From Lumnitzera littorea (Eukaryota; Streptophyta; Magnoliopsida; Myrtales; Combretaceae), in the NCBI GenBank assembly GCA_024138015.1, contig JAMXBB010000004.1, forward strand, positions 110,281,501 through 110,345,500: DNA of 64,000 nt, written 5' to 3'. The notes under the pieces were generated by a model that was not told the DNA's origin, searched no databases, and worked only from the letters and a program-made list of their open reading frames with translations. A program made the translations under genes and the position numbers. Shown piece by piece: positions 49,275 through 62,060 of the stretch; position 1 is the first letter of the stretch, and each line of letters begins with the position of its first letter.

Positions 49275-50650
49275 AAGTAAATTACGTTGACTACATTCAT
49301 AAAGTTTCTAAATTACATCCACATCCCACTTTTTTAAAACTCTATACTTATACCCCTATTTTTGCTTAGTTGGCTACTTACATTGCAAGAAGGCTGATAT
49401 GTCATTACTGCATTATCACTATATCATCATTATTAATAATTATATTTAAATCTTATATATAATTAAATTAAATAATAAAAAATAAAATAAATTCAAAAAA
49501 TTTTTAAAAAAGAAAAAAATCGAAATTATTTTATAAAATAGGACCCTATATATATATATATATATATTATTATTAACTAAATGATTAATTCGGTAAAAGT
49601 AACAAAAGAAAAACGACTAAGAAAGAAAAGGGGTTTCCATTTCCTTTTCCAATTTGCCACTCCCAATTTTGCTTTTCCAATATGTTTTTTTCTTTTTCTT
49701 AATTGAGTAATAGTACAATATTGTGTCATTATCTCTCTACAGTCTTTACTTCCTAGAGTTTCTTTGGCATTATGCCCCCAAGCATGGACAGATTTAAGAG
49801 GAGGCTGAAAGTGGACGCAACCCGCCAATCCTTGGAAAAAGTTTCTTTTTTAATAATTTTTTTAGAAATAAAAAGTTTATATCATATATATTTTTAAAAA
49901 GCAATTCTTTTCATAATATTAAATATGGCTGAGTAATTAAGTGCATGTTATTTTTAAATAGAAAGTCATGGATTCAAATCTCTACATAGTATTTTATTTT
50001 TTCAATATGCATTTATTACATAAACGATATTCTCTTTTTGTTTTCTTCCAACCTATTTTTTTCACAATAACTAATAATATTAAATTTATTATTGCAAAAT
50101 TATATCTAACAAAATGAATTTTCTTGGATTGTAATTTTTTATAAATAGTACACCATAAATAACCATTACCTTACCCATATTATAATTATTCCAATCTTGT
50201 CGCATAAATTATTAACAAATAATACCAGTTATAACTTAGTTTAGTAATATTTCTTTTATAACTAATATTATGGGAATGAATGTAAAGTGTTGAATAATTG
50301 ATTATGCAATAACTTATATTTAAAAGGATTTTTTTTAGCATAAAAAAATTATAAAGTTATTATGAAAAGAAATCGAAGAAACTAATATTTATGTCTATTT
50401 GCAATTTCATATGGAAATATTTCTCTAATACATTTTTATTGATAACAAAATTTATACAAATTTTATATATTAATTTTATTTTTCTTAATAAATTAATAAT
50501 TAGATTTCAATTAGTATATATGTTAAAAGAAAAGGTTTATTCTTATAGCTTCTTCTAAAATGCATCGTGTACTCTTTACGATTTTTTAAAATAATTTTTC
50601 CATTCTATAAGGTTTATAATATATTCTATGCAGAGTCATTAACAAAATCA

Positions 50651-50681
<31 letters not shown>

Positions 50682-51380
50682 AAGAGCAACACAGTTGTAA
50701 TAACAAGCGAATATTATCTTATAGATAATTCTAATATTAACTTAATTAGAATAAATTCAACCCCTCCATTTATATGGTTCTAAGTCTGTCTCTGCTCCCA
50801 AGTTTATCAATCAACTACCTCTCACGAAGATTGAAGTAATCTAATGAAAATGACAATGTTGAGTACTTTTTTTCATGGGAATTCTCTTTGATGCTACTTG
50901 TTTCAAAATGCGGTAAGATTAACCATACAACCAAGCACTCACTAGTCACTACCACTTTTAGACATGAAGTTAGATGCTTTTGAGGGACAAGAGCACACTA
51001 CATATTCATAAGACTTCTTTTATTTTTAAGTGTTGTTTTTTCTTTTTTTTTTAAAAAATATTTATGATTTTTTTTATTAATTTAGTTGATTAAAATATAT
51101 ATGGGTCCTATATTTAAAAAAACTTCAACATTTTTTTCTTTTTTTTATTATTCAATTTGTTTCAATTTCTATTATGTAAGTTAATTAATGTATATATTTA
51201 TAATATTTAAATATAATTGTTAATAATATTGACATGATGATGATGTGGTGATGCAACATCATTTTCTAGCCACTTCAGCACCCATAAAGGCTAAAGTAGA
51301 GGTATAAGTATACGATTTTGAAAAAGTAGGGTATCAATATAATTTAAAAATTTCATAGGGGTAATCAACGTAATTTACCT
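49275..51380. mobile_element. 2.1-kb element with about 290-bp terminal inverted repeats
   Basis: The left arm (about 49275-49560) starts AGTAAATTACGTTGACTAC; the right arm (about 51095-51380), read on the minus strand, starts AGGTAAATTACGTTGATTAC. Both arms then share CTATACTTATACC, AATTATATTTAAAT, a run of AAAAAAGAAAAAAAT and ATAGGACCC, in the same order. Long inverted arms suggest a Mutator-like, non-autonomous element. The left flank is poly-A and the right flank is AAAAAAATTA, so a target duplication cannot be resolved. The interior holds a tRNA-like segment and an 83-codon minus-strand frame (49577-49828) with no recognised domain. Confidence 0.62.
49926..49980 (+). other. tRNA-like A box and B box (possible SINE head)
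   Basis: TGGCTGAGTAATTAAGTGC (49926-49944) resembles a polymerase III A box and GGATTCAAATC (49970-49980) a B box, at a tRNA-like spacing. The flanking bases do not fold into a full tRNA acceptor stem, so a tRNA gene is unlikely. It could be the head of a decayed SINE nested in the long-TIR element. Confidence 0.28.
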
Positions 51381-54206
51381 AAAAAAATTAGAAAAGCTCT
51401 AGGAAATTAAGAGAATTTAAAGGAAATGATAGAATAGGGAAAGCAAACATTTGCTTAGAACAAGATATACAGTGATACACATGGGTTTGGTTTAGTTAAC
51501 GATTCACTCTAGAAATGATTATTAAAGACTTCTTTGGGTTTTTTTGTTTTTTTTTTTAAGATGTGAAATACTTAAAGGAATAAAAAGGTTTGCCTATTTT
51601 ATGTATGCGAAGATATATCAAGTTTAGATCAAAAATACATACATACATATATATATATAAGCTAAGATTTGATAAGACAAGACAAATATTTCAAATCCTT
51701 TGACTTTGTTTAGAATGCAAAATGAAAAATATATGTTTAAAAAATAAAAATAAATAGATAAAATTGTTCTATTTACATTTAAAGAAATAATATCGAGATT
51801 GTAAATTTATGTTAAGTTATTACATGTATAAAATATAAGGAAATAATACACGTCAATATAGCATCCTATTAACTTTTCATGTTTAGAAGAAAAATATACA
51901 TCTTCCCCTCAATTTGGTTCGACTCATCCTACTGAATCAACTGCAACGTTTTTATTTGGTTCAGTTTAGAGACTTTTTTGTGCCAAATCGTAGAAAAAAA
52001 TAATAAAAAACGAAGTTTCATTTCGATTTGATTTTGTGTGGTTTATTTCAACTAACTCCTTTGGATCAACAGCAACTTTTAGTTTTGGTTTTCTCTTGAA
52101 ACTTTTTGGAACCAAACAATAAGGGGAAAAAAGAAAAACAATTTTCCAGTTTGATTCTATTTGGTTGATTCCAATTTACAATTTTATCGGTCTTTTTGTC
52201 CATTCATAATACAAATATTATTTATAAAAAAAAAACATAGCTTTATATTGTATATATCTTATTTACATAAGGAATTGGATAAGGATTACCAAGACACTTG
52301 ATAAAAATCATATATGGTAAATTTTCTTTTAATCGTCTTGTAAAAGTTAATAAGAATTATTTATTCCTTATGCTTATCATTAATGTATTTATAAACAAGG
52401 TAAGTAAACTTATCGCGTAGAGTAGTTATTAAATATATTCGGGAAACTGAGAAAACTGAAATTTTGCCGGTGAATATCTATACTTATTGAGTACCTAACC
52501 TACCGTTTAAAAAACCATCTGACTTATATCCAAACTATTTCAATTTCAAATCTAATGTTAGTGAATTATCTAGTGTAAATGAATTAAGTCGATTCACAAG
52601 TTACTCAATCTTAGTTCAAGTTTTTCCCCAATTCGATGATAATCAAGTCGAGCTTGAGCCCGAACTCGAACTCAAGCTATTCGAGTAATAAATCAAACCA
52701 AACTCGAGTTTTAAAATATTAAGCTCATGAGTTTAATTGAGCATGAAATAATTTTTAATATATTCTTAATTTATTTAAATATATGTGAATCTAATAATTA
52801 TTAGAAAAAATTTATAAAAAATTCGAACTTAATTAAGTTAATCGAGTTAAACTCAAACTCGCCATATATATGTTTAAGTTAAGCTCGAGCCCAATACTAT
52901 TCGATTCAATTACACACTTAGTCTTTACTAAATCTCATCATGATTATGGTTAACAAATTAAATAACATTAAAAAATTAAAAATATTTCATATGAATAAGA
53001 AAAAAATATTTTTCATTCACATCATTAAATTTATTGATATTATCAATATGAGGAATAAATCTATTTTAAAAGGATATTTGGTTTGGTATATACAAACTAT
53101 CCCATAATATTAATATTATAAGTTAAGTTGAATATAATTGTATATAAAAAAGTTCACATTCTCAACAATTACTTCATAAGATGAGCTAAAGGCTATAAAG
53201 CTTTTAGGTATATTTGATAATTTAAGTTTTAGTTTATTTTTAATTTAAAATTAAATTGTTAGTTTAATTTTAATTTAAAAAAAAATAGAGGCATCAAGAA
53301 TTACAGGTCTAAGATCTAGATCTATGAACCAATAGGTCCAAAGACCTAGTGTTGTGTGCAACTATGACCAGTGAGGTTTGTAACGGTTCTCCTTTTCCAT
53401 GACTTTATAAACAAGTCTCGGTTCAGGTCTCTCAATCTACATTTTCTTTCTTAATTGAGATAATTACTAACCTAAAATGGACTAATATAGGTGCAAGAGT
53501 TCGGTAAAGCAAGACTCCTTAACATTATTTAGTTTATTTAACTATTTCTATCTTCTCCTTATATACTTTTTCCTAATTTTTCATCCTTCATCATCTTTTA
53601 ACAGCAACCCAATCGATTAGCTACAAAACCCAATGGATTCTCACTTACAGTAATCAGTTCTCATGCAAATCTATTTTTTTACAATTGGGTTTTCCATGAT
53701 TAAGGAGAATCTGATATAGGTTTCTTTCTACAAACCAAAAGCACACATCTTTTGCATCTTGGTCTCAAAAGAACAAAGCTTATGTCATCCAATTTGATTT
53801 ATTTTCAGTCAAATTTGAAGGGCACTTTAGAGAAGAGGAAGATGAATAGTGACAGAAACGGTGATGTTCTCATAAATCTAGCTTTTGGGTGCTTATTTGT
53901 GAAGGTTGTGCCGATGGGTCTATGAGTATGTGAATCCATAGAGGTGATTGGAGATAGTCAGTATTGTAGTTATGTAGGGTGTTGTTGTGTTCAGTGATTC
54001 GAGGTGCTGTGCTCATCGTTGATTGTTGCAGTAGTGATGATGCATCATAGTGGTGGTGGTGGTGGTAATATTGTATGGTAGTGGTAGTGTATGGCGATGG
54101 TGCGGTAGTTATGTTGATGCATCAATGTAGATGGCTGTTTTAGATGAGGTCATTTTAGGAAATAAAAGAGAAAGAGAGAGAGAACTTATAAATAACAAGA
54201 TTCTTA
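51381..54206. other. Intergenic region left of the hAT element
   Basis: No gene is supported. A block with GGTTCGACTCATCC and TTTGGTTCAGTTT words at 51900-52190 and one with CGAGCTTGAGCCCGAACTCG at 52640-52900 are diverged repeat relics. At 53600-54150 the sequence is more complex: it includes a splice-acceptor-like TTTATTTTCAG near 53801-53811 and a (GGT)n run at 54050-54066, and could be an old gene fragment, but no domain is recognised. Confidence 0.45.
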
Positions 54207-55207
54207 CCTAGAATTAGACCTAGGCACATCACGACCTGGATCGGACCTGCCCAAGCGGGTCCATGACCTAGACCCAAACCTGTCTCACGGATCTAACCCA
54301 CCATGAGGAACCAATGGGTTGGAGGGTCATTTATGGGTCCAAATTGAAGACCGGTCAAGACATAGAGGGTCAAACCGTAGGATTTTTTTTTTTTTTTCAA
54401 ATTTCACTACTTTTCTAAGTGTAGAAATTAAAAAAAAATTTATCCATTTAATGAGTTGTGGTAAAACTTGTCAGTATTGCCTAAAATTAATACCTAACCT
54501 ATACAATATTGCCTAGCTTATATTATATATTATTCCCTTAAGTAATTTTTTTTCCTTTAACTTCACTTGCACATCCACTTCACATAGACTACTTTTTTTC
54601 CTTTAGTCAATACCTATACTTTGAAACTAAAGTTGCAAATTCACAGGGCCCACTTGTTGCTTTTAAGTAAATGCATTCGCACTTTGAAATTGAAAGTAGA
54701 CCATAATTGAGGAGAGATAGAGAAATAAATGTGGCATAATTTAAAAGTGAGATATGGTTGAACAAGGTAAATGAAAAACATACATGCAGAAGAAATTATA
54801 GATAAGAAACCTTAAATGATGCATTGCAAATTCAAAATGAGAAATTATTGCTCTGAAAAATTTGTCAACTGAGCAAACAGAAAGTCTGAAAAGTTATGAA
54901 AAAAATTGGCATTATTAATTAAATGTATGCAGGTAAATGTTAGAATTTAGAAAATACAGGCCCTATAAATCGGAGAATTACATTCAACTTGAATGCACGA
55001 TTTTTTCTACTATCTATTTTACACAACACAACTTTGCTATCTAATATGTTTGATTTCTCATTCCAATATAATAGTACCTACGTATATGTACTTTCATATC
55101 CTTAACTTGTATTAATTTTTAACACATAAATTCATATTAATTTTTTTTCATTTAGCAATTTGTATTTTTTTATTATGGTAAGTTTTTTTTTTTTTTTTTG
55201 TAGCATT

Positions 55208-58200
55208 ATGGTTAAGAACACTAATAGTGGCAAACGTAAGGTATAAGCATCATCTAGTGCCCCCATATAGAACATAGAGCTAGATTATGATTTCCAAGAC
55301 TTTACGCAAGATCAAACTGCTAATGTAATGCAAAGTCCTCCACAAGAGATGGAAGGCCCTCCGAGTACTAGAGGGGAACCTAACAGTAAGCCACTGGGGC
55401 CATTAAAATTAGATATATTTACTAAACATTTTTGCAATGTTACAAGTGAAGATGGAAATATTCGTGTATTTTGTAATTATTATAACAAGCACTATGCATA
55501 GAAAACTGGTGACGGATATGGAACATTAAGAAAGCATATGCAAGGAAAATACCCAACAAATTATGGCCTAGAGAATACCCAACAATAAATAGCAAGGCCA
55601 TCTACATCATAAAGGTTTGCATTGTTCCATTTTTTTAAGGAAAAGCAAAAGGAAGGTTTATGTAAAATGATAGCCAGTATGCATCTCTCTTTTGAGGCTG
55701 GTAGTAATCCATTTCTTGTATCATATGAACAAGAATGCTTAAATCCTAGCACTCGATCTTTTTCTTCACAAACATTGCATAGAACAAATATTTATCTTTA
55801 CCACATTGGCAAATGACAACTCGCAACTATACTAAACGCTTTTAACATGCATGTTTCCATCTGTGCAAACATATGGACGGATAGATGGAATAAGAATGCA
55901 AACATTGGAGTTACTTGCCACTGGGTGTATGAAAAGTGGCAACTACAGAAAAGGTTACTTATGTTACGAAAATTTAACGATCGGTATACAGCGTAAAATA
56001 TTTATGCCATTCTACGTACTATTTTGGAAGAATACGAATTGAGCAAAAAAATATTTTCTATTAGTTTTGATAACACTACAACCAACACAACATCAATACC
56101 AAAGCTACATAGACTATGCTAACCCACACTCGAGGGCACATTCTTCCACATTCGTTGTGCATGTCAGATACTGAACTTATGTGTAAAGGATGGCTTGTCT
56201 AGACTTCAAAATGTGTCCCATCAAATAAGCAATTGATTAAATTTTAAACAAACCAATGATTCACCAGAAATGGATGAAATTTTGCAAAAGTATTGGGAAA
56301 CGCCCAAAAAAATTCAAAAGAGATATACAACATAGGTAGAACTCAACATATGAGCTCATCCAAAGTACTATCCCGTTCAAAGATAATTTGTACCAACTTG
56401 CCATGCAACATATCCAAGAGGTTTCACTACAGTCAAGTGATTGGGAACATTGCACCAGGTCACTTATTATATTAAAAAAAAATTTATGATTGCACTAAGA
56501 CATTCTCGCAAGTATACCAACCTAACTCTCATTTGTTTGTTATGGAAGTGGTAAACATACTAGCTACTCTGGTAAATGCATATTATGATCCACTCTTACA
56601 AGAACCTATTAATGATATAGCTTCTAAATTGTTGACTTATTATAGAGAAATTTTGATATTTTTCTCCTTACCACTGTATTAGATCCCCGTACTAACATTA
56701 ATGGTTTCTCTGATTATATAAATATTTACTATGAGTATATCGATAAGTTCTCCGATACACAAGATGTTTACTCAATTTTTGCAAATAATGTCCTTCAACG
56801 AACGAACCGGGTGTTAAATGAGTTGTTCCAACATTTTTCATATGTTTATGATTGTTAAGTTCCAGTGAGTCTATTACCCCACACTACTTGTAAGCCCTCA
56901 ATATAAGTCATATAACTGTAAAATCGAACTTAGTACACAAAGTTTAGGGCAATCAACTAAATGATCCGGTTAAGTCTAAATTATAAAATAAAGTTAGAAA
57001 TATTAGTAAAAGTGACACCGTAAGTTTGAATTTAAGAAAATAAGTCATAAAATAAAAGAATATAAAATTTTCAAAATTTAAGTATATTACTCAATATTTA
57101 TCGGAAATGCATAAAATGTATTTCGATAACTAACGAATCATTAGAAATAAATTATATGGATATTAAAAATCATAGGCTAATATAAATAATATTTAGGAGT
57201 ATTTACTTATACTCCATATGTATTTATGCGTGGGTAAAAAAATGCGAAATTACCTAAAATGCCTAAAAAATTACTAAATAATTAAAGAAAATTATAAAAA
57301 AAATTAAAGAAAAATAAAAAAATCAAGGAAGTGAGAACAATCTAGAATTAGGTCATGGCAAGTCAAGAATGAATAAACAAATTTTGGCCAATAAAATTTA
57401 AACACTTGTAAAGGCAAAATGGAAAGAGATAAGGCAATTGTCTTATCTAATTAATGCATTAAAATTACTTTAGAGCTCTATGAATATCAAAATTTTTACA
57501 AAGACTCGTTTCATCAGTTTGAAACCTTAGAAAAATAGAGAGGGAATTAGGGTTTTATAAAAAAAAATTGCAAAAATTCTATGCAGTAAGAGCAATTAGG
57601 CTAAACCTACAAACCACCACCACCAACCTACTCCAAAACCCATGCCTGGACCGGCCAACAACCCCTAGACCAATTCTAGTGGCCAGAAGCTCAAGAACCA
57701 AGTGAGTCTTAAATTTAGTCTGATTTTTTAAAATTTATTAAAATCATTAATTTCGTTCAAAAAATTATAAATTTTGTTATTCTAATGTTTTATTGTATGT
57801 AAATTTAAGAAAAAATAGTGATTAAATTTAATTACATCTGTACATATAGGGTACTTAAGAAACTAAACAAAACCAAGTATGTTTAAAATTAGAAATAAAC
57901 AAACTTAGGAGTGTAGTTTTGAGCTCGATTTTTTTTCTATAGACTACTTAAGTGATATTAAATAGTACCATAAAACTTTTTTTCAAAAATTAATTTTTGA
58001 AATTTTTAAGTAATTTTTTAGCTCTAAAATGATGAGAAAAATGAGTAATTTTAAACTAATTAAGTAATTAAAAGAATAATTATTGATTTAGAGAGTAATT
58101 AAATGTTTAGGGATGTTAATTTCTGATGTGGTAACATAATCATAGCACTTGGAGTATTAAATGCAATTATCATGGAAATTATGTAATAAATATGGATTAT

Positions 58201-60261
58201 TTGATAATATATACAATTAGAATTATGATAATTATAAAATATTGGGTTAAATTGGAAAATATAAGGATAATATTAATACATATTGAATCTGGTATAAAAC
58301 TTAATCTTAGATAATTATACAAAAAATGTAAAATTTTCTTACATCAAAAGTAAACTTGGTACATTAATTAGGATTAAAAAGTACCGAGTGAATTAAAATA
58401 CTGAATTAAGAACTAGCATGATATTAGGATACTCGAGCTTAATGTAATGAATTTCACATTAGGGTTTGAAAAGAATTGTAAGATTTACTTATAATTGGAA
58501 CCGATTTAGAGCTTGAATCGAAATCAGTTTCGGAAACTAAACCCTAAACTAATGTAAAATGAATCGTTAGGCATATAAGAAGAATTGAGTTAAATCAAAA
58601 CCTAAAATATATATCATTAAAGTATAAATAATAAAATGTGTATTTATATTATAGGATATACAAAAGCGAGTCAACCTACAACTAATTAAGCGATCGACCA
58701 AGGATTTCAGGTAAGTTGGGTTTAATATTGCACCATATTTGAAGTACTATTTTAAAGTACTCGAAGACTTAGGATTGTGTATGATTGTGACTATAAGTAA
58801 TTTTATGCATGTGCTTGCGTATCTGATTTTATATTGAAATATGTTTTATGGTTGAAGACTATTATGATCGAATTGGTGTGGAATTTTCTGAATGCCTTAA
58901 ATCAAACCTAATCTTAATCGACTTAAATACGTTAATTTGTTATGCATTGCAACCCTTTAAGGGATTAGTAAGATTCTCCAACAAAACACCAACACCTTCG
59001 AAAAAGATAGCACTAGATAGCAAAATGATCTTTTCTTCATTCTCAGCCAAACTAAGTAATAGGGGAGGAGGTCGCAGTAAGGATGAGGGCATTGGTTCAA
59101 AGGATAGTCTTTGGAAGAGCAGTATCTCTATTGCACAAACTTAAATTTGGTTATGAGCTATTGCATTAACGAAAACTCATCAACCTAGATTAGAGCAAAT
59201 GAAATTACTCTGATTTCACAACAGATCTGACTACGTTGTGTGATGACACTTGCTTGTTGCATTTCATATAAATAATTACTTGATAACCCTGCTTATGCTT
59301 GTATATATTCATAAGTCTCCAATTTAACTTACTGCGCTATAGTTGCTCATGCTCATACTCATATAGATTCTTTTGCAGGTTCTGACTTCTGATTTGTAAT
59401 GTCGCACTACAATTATCCGAAGGTTAGATTTCTTTTGAAATAATGGGGAGTGAGGATCAATTGGCCCAATGATCAAGTTTTTGCTTAAAGTTTTGCTAGT
59501 ATCTTTAAGACAAAGAACTGATATATGATATGTAAATTAACTAATTGTTATGTAGAATCTCCTAGGAATTCTATGATAAGGTGAATGTAACTATATATAC
59601 ATGACTTAAGGTTTTAATTTTTATTGTAAATTTTAGTTAAAGTCTTAATCAAACTATTTACGTTAAAGTGAAGAGTCTTTGATGTCTTGTATAGATCATA
59701 TCTATGATAGGTACTATGAAACCAGTTACTGTCATAAGTTGATTCACACGGTGAGACTATTGCAGTTCTACAACTTCGAGATGTAACATTACTACCCAGC
59801 CAAGTAGTGTTAGCAATTTACCTATTGCGGATCATCTACTATTACAAAGATTGAAAAGGCAACGAGGTTCTAGTGATGCCTTAACGACACTTGAAAACTA
59901 TCTTAACACAACCTTTAAGTCTGGTGACAGCATTCACATCTAAGACTTCGATGTCTTTAAGAGGTGGAAGAGGTATGCAAAAACATTTCCAATTCATTCT
60001 CGAATGACAAGACATATCCTCGCGACTGCAGCATCAACAATTGCTATTGAGCAAGCTTTTAGTACGGCTGAACTAACTTTAGATAGTCATAGAGCATCAT
60101 TATCGACAATAACCATATAAGCTCTTACATGCGTCGAAGATTGGGCAAAAGTAGAAAAGCGAGTACAGGAACCATGCAGGACATCTAGCGAAGATGATGA
60201 ATACTTCAGCAATTTCAACCCATCAGGTGGAAGCACAATGAGATCTACTCCAAAGCATTAA
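55208..60261 (+). pseudogene. hAT transposase pseudogene split by a retrotransposon LTR
   Basis: Transposase of the Ac/RICESLEEPER type, which normally cuts the element out and reinserts it. The ATG at 55208 lies just after a splice-acceptor-like TTTTTGTAG. A BED zinc finger starts at 55472 (FCNYYNKHYA, then TLRKHMQ): the second Cys is Tyr and a stop follows. ANIWTDRWNKNANIGVTCHW (near 55865) and ISFDNTTTNTTSI (near 56062) are parts of the RNase H-like core. FFLLTTVLDPRTNINGFS-like sequence lies near 56660. The frame is cut at about 56888 by the LTR and resumes near 59790. The C-terminal hAT dimerisation domain is clear at about 59890-60150 (LENYLNTTFKSGD, TRHILATAASTIAIEQAFST). Several stops occur where Gln is expected. 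Confidence 0.87.
56884..59793 (+). mobile_element. Solo LTR (2.9 kb) inserted in the hAT transposase gene
   Basis: The insert runs 56889-59788, starts TGTAAGCCCT and ends GATGTAACA, i.e. TG...CA. The flanks are CTACT (56884-56888) and TTACT (59789-59793), matching at four of five bases. Removing the insert and one flank copy leaves the hAT reading frame in register, which fixes the junctions. Near 59310-59390 it shows the TAACTTACTGCG...TTTTGCAGGTTCTGAC pattern seen near the 3' part of long gypsy LTRs. No internal retrotransposon genes are present. Its first 300 bp or so are related to 62493-62799. The 98-codon frame at 58848-59144 lies within the LTR and is not considered a gene. Confidence 0.8.
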
Positions 60262-60779
60262 CAAGGTGAAAATGATTATCTGCGTTAAGTTTTATTTCTT
60301 AAAATTATGACACTTAGCAAAAATTTCTTCATAATTATAAAATCAATAAACCAATTTTTTTTGAAAATTAAGATATCACATTTAGCATTTTGAAAATGTC
60401 ACATAAAAAAAATTTAGAAAAATTTTTAGGATATTTTGCCAATACAAATTATCCAATTAATCACGTAAACATGAACTTGTTTTTTATATTAAAATTGACG
60501 AACACACTAAATTTTTTAAAACAAAAATTTCAAACTACAAAGGTTTAATTCCGACTAGTAGATACGTAGACACCCGCGAGGTAACCTTAAAATGTGAAAA
60601 GTTTTGTTTCTTTACATCTCTGTTTCGCCAAACAATACCGTAAATCTTTATTACTTTTGTTATTTTCCAAATTGCAACATGTCATTTTATTTTTCTATAA
60701 TATCAATGTATTATGTAATCTATAATATCAATGAGTAAAATAAATTATTATTTTTCTAATGTACTTTGCATTGTTAATA

Positions 60780-60808
60780 ATATATATGTATATATATATA
60801 TATATATT
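60780..60808. repeat. (TA)n microsatellite
   Basis: An alternating TATATA run lies near the right end of the hAT element, followed by a GTGTGAGTGTGTG stretch. Similar (TA)n runs occur at 13443-13463, 21740-21763, 42970-42988, 49550-49568 and 50655-50676. Confidence 0.8.
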
Positions 60809-61229
60809 TATGTGTGAGTGTGTGTCTAGCTAATGTTGATATTTATATGTATAAAAAAAAAAAAAAGCGGCTCATAGGTCTAAGAATTGAACCATGACCC
60901 ATTGATTCCTTGAACCCATCGATTCCTTAGACCCGCCTCATGAACCAACTCCCATTGGTCGATTCTAATTCCTCACTTTTGGACCCATGACACAGCGGGT
61001 CTAAGTCTGGGTCCGAGGTAGTTCCATCCCATGACGGGATTTACCTAGAATCAACAAAACACTATTACTTCATTTCAAGTATAAAATATTCCTATTGAAT
61101 TGTAATTTTGAGAAAAAAAAAAAAACAAAATAAAGTGAATAGGTAACGAGAAATAAGGGGATTTGTCCTAAGTGAATAAGGTGTTAAAGTATAATGTCCG
61201 AAATAAGTGAATAAAATATGATGTCCGGA

Positions 61230-61902
61230 ATGATTCTAATGGATTAAAGGGTAAATTGTGGTTCCATATTTCTATACCCTTAGATACTAGCAACAATTTA
61301 TATCCTTGTCATCATTTACCAGCTCATCTGTAATACTATAAAAGCTTTGATTTTTCTGACTTTATATTTGAAATTCAACATGTTAGATGTTATGTATAAT
61401 AAAATATTTATTTATCAAATATAATATTAGATTATTATGAGAAAGAGGTTGTTATAGCTCTTATTAGTTGAAAATCTTAAGAGCGAATTATGAGAAGTGG
61501 GGTGGTATATTTGATAGATAACAATTCAATTGAACATTACATTTAACTATTTTAAACTTCACGTATGAAATTAAAAAAAAAAAAACAAAAAAAGAAAAGA
61601 AGTGGATAGTCCACTATTTGTCTCATATTATAGCATGATAGAAACGGATTGTTCAAATTTCCGACCAGCTATGAGGATAATTTTCCGTCCTGTCGTTTGA
61701 CCGACGAATGACTGCAATTGTATGTCCTAGTAAGAAAGACTTTTTTGCAAAAGTTTTGACGATATATATTTACATGTTTGTCTTGTTTTAATTTAGTGAG
61801 CAGTATGACCAAATCGACGTAATTGAATTTGGACCCAACGAGCTTCCTTTTGGCACGATTCCACTTTAAACGGCAAAATAAAATTGAAATTAGAATTCAA
61901 TT
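61230..61902 (+). repeat. Unidentified 0.7-kb dispersed repeat, copy 2
   Basis: This is the direct-orientation partner of 37236-37941. It begins about 180 bp right of the hAT target duplication and ends at about 61902, just before a (CT)n run (61910-61924). Shared anchors are AAGGGTAAATTG, TTCCATATTTCTATACCCTT, GCATGATAGAAACGGATTG, GACGAATGACT and CCCAACGAGCTTCCTTTT (61834-61851). Copy 2 has small deletions and a poly-A insertion (about 61575-61600) relative to copy 1. The frame open in copy 1 is closed here. Function and class are unknown. Confidence 0.8.
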
Positions 61903-62060
61903 CATTCGGTCTCTCTCTCTCTCTTTGCTTTACAATAAAGAACTAATCCATTCTTTTTATATTCTATTATCCAATTCTCTTTATACTTCTACCTATTCTT
62001 CTATTCAAACATTACATGTTGGATATATAAAAAAAATTAAAGAAATTAACTCTCACTTAG

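Larger units (their letters stand above)
54207..61051 (+). mobile_element. Ac-like hAT transposon with nested solo LTR
   Basis: The element spans 54215-61043 (6829 bp, about 3.9 kb without the nested LTR). It is flanked by the 8-bp direct repeat CCTAGAAT (54207-54214 and 61044-61051), the length made by hAT transposases. The ends start TAGACC on the left and TAAATC on the right (minus strand), an imperfect inverted repeat that improves inward at CGGACC. Many GGGTCC/GGACCC words lie in the terminal 200 bp on each side in opposite orientation, typical of hAT subterminal binding regions. The transposase gene in the middle is broken by stops and by the nested LTR, so the element is dead. Confidence 0.85.

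Noticed and set aside
58848..59144. 98-codon forward frame
   Set aside because: It is inside the 2.9-kb solo LTR nested in the hAT element and has no recognisable domain.
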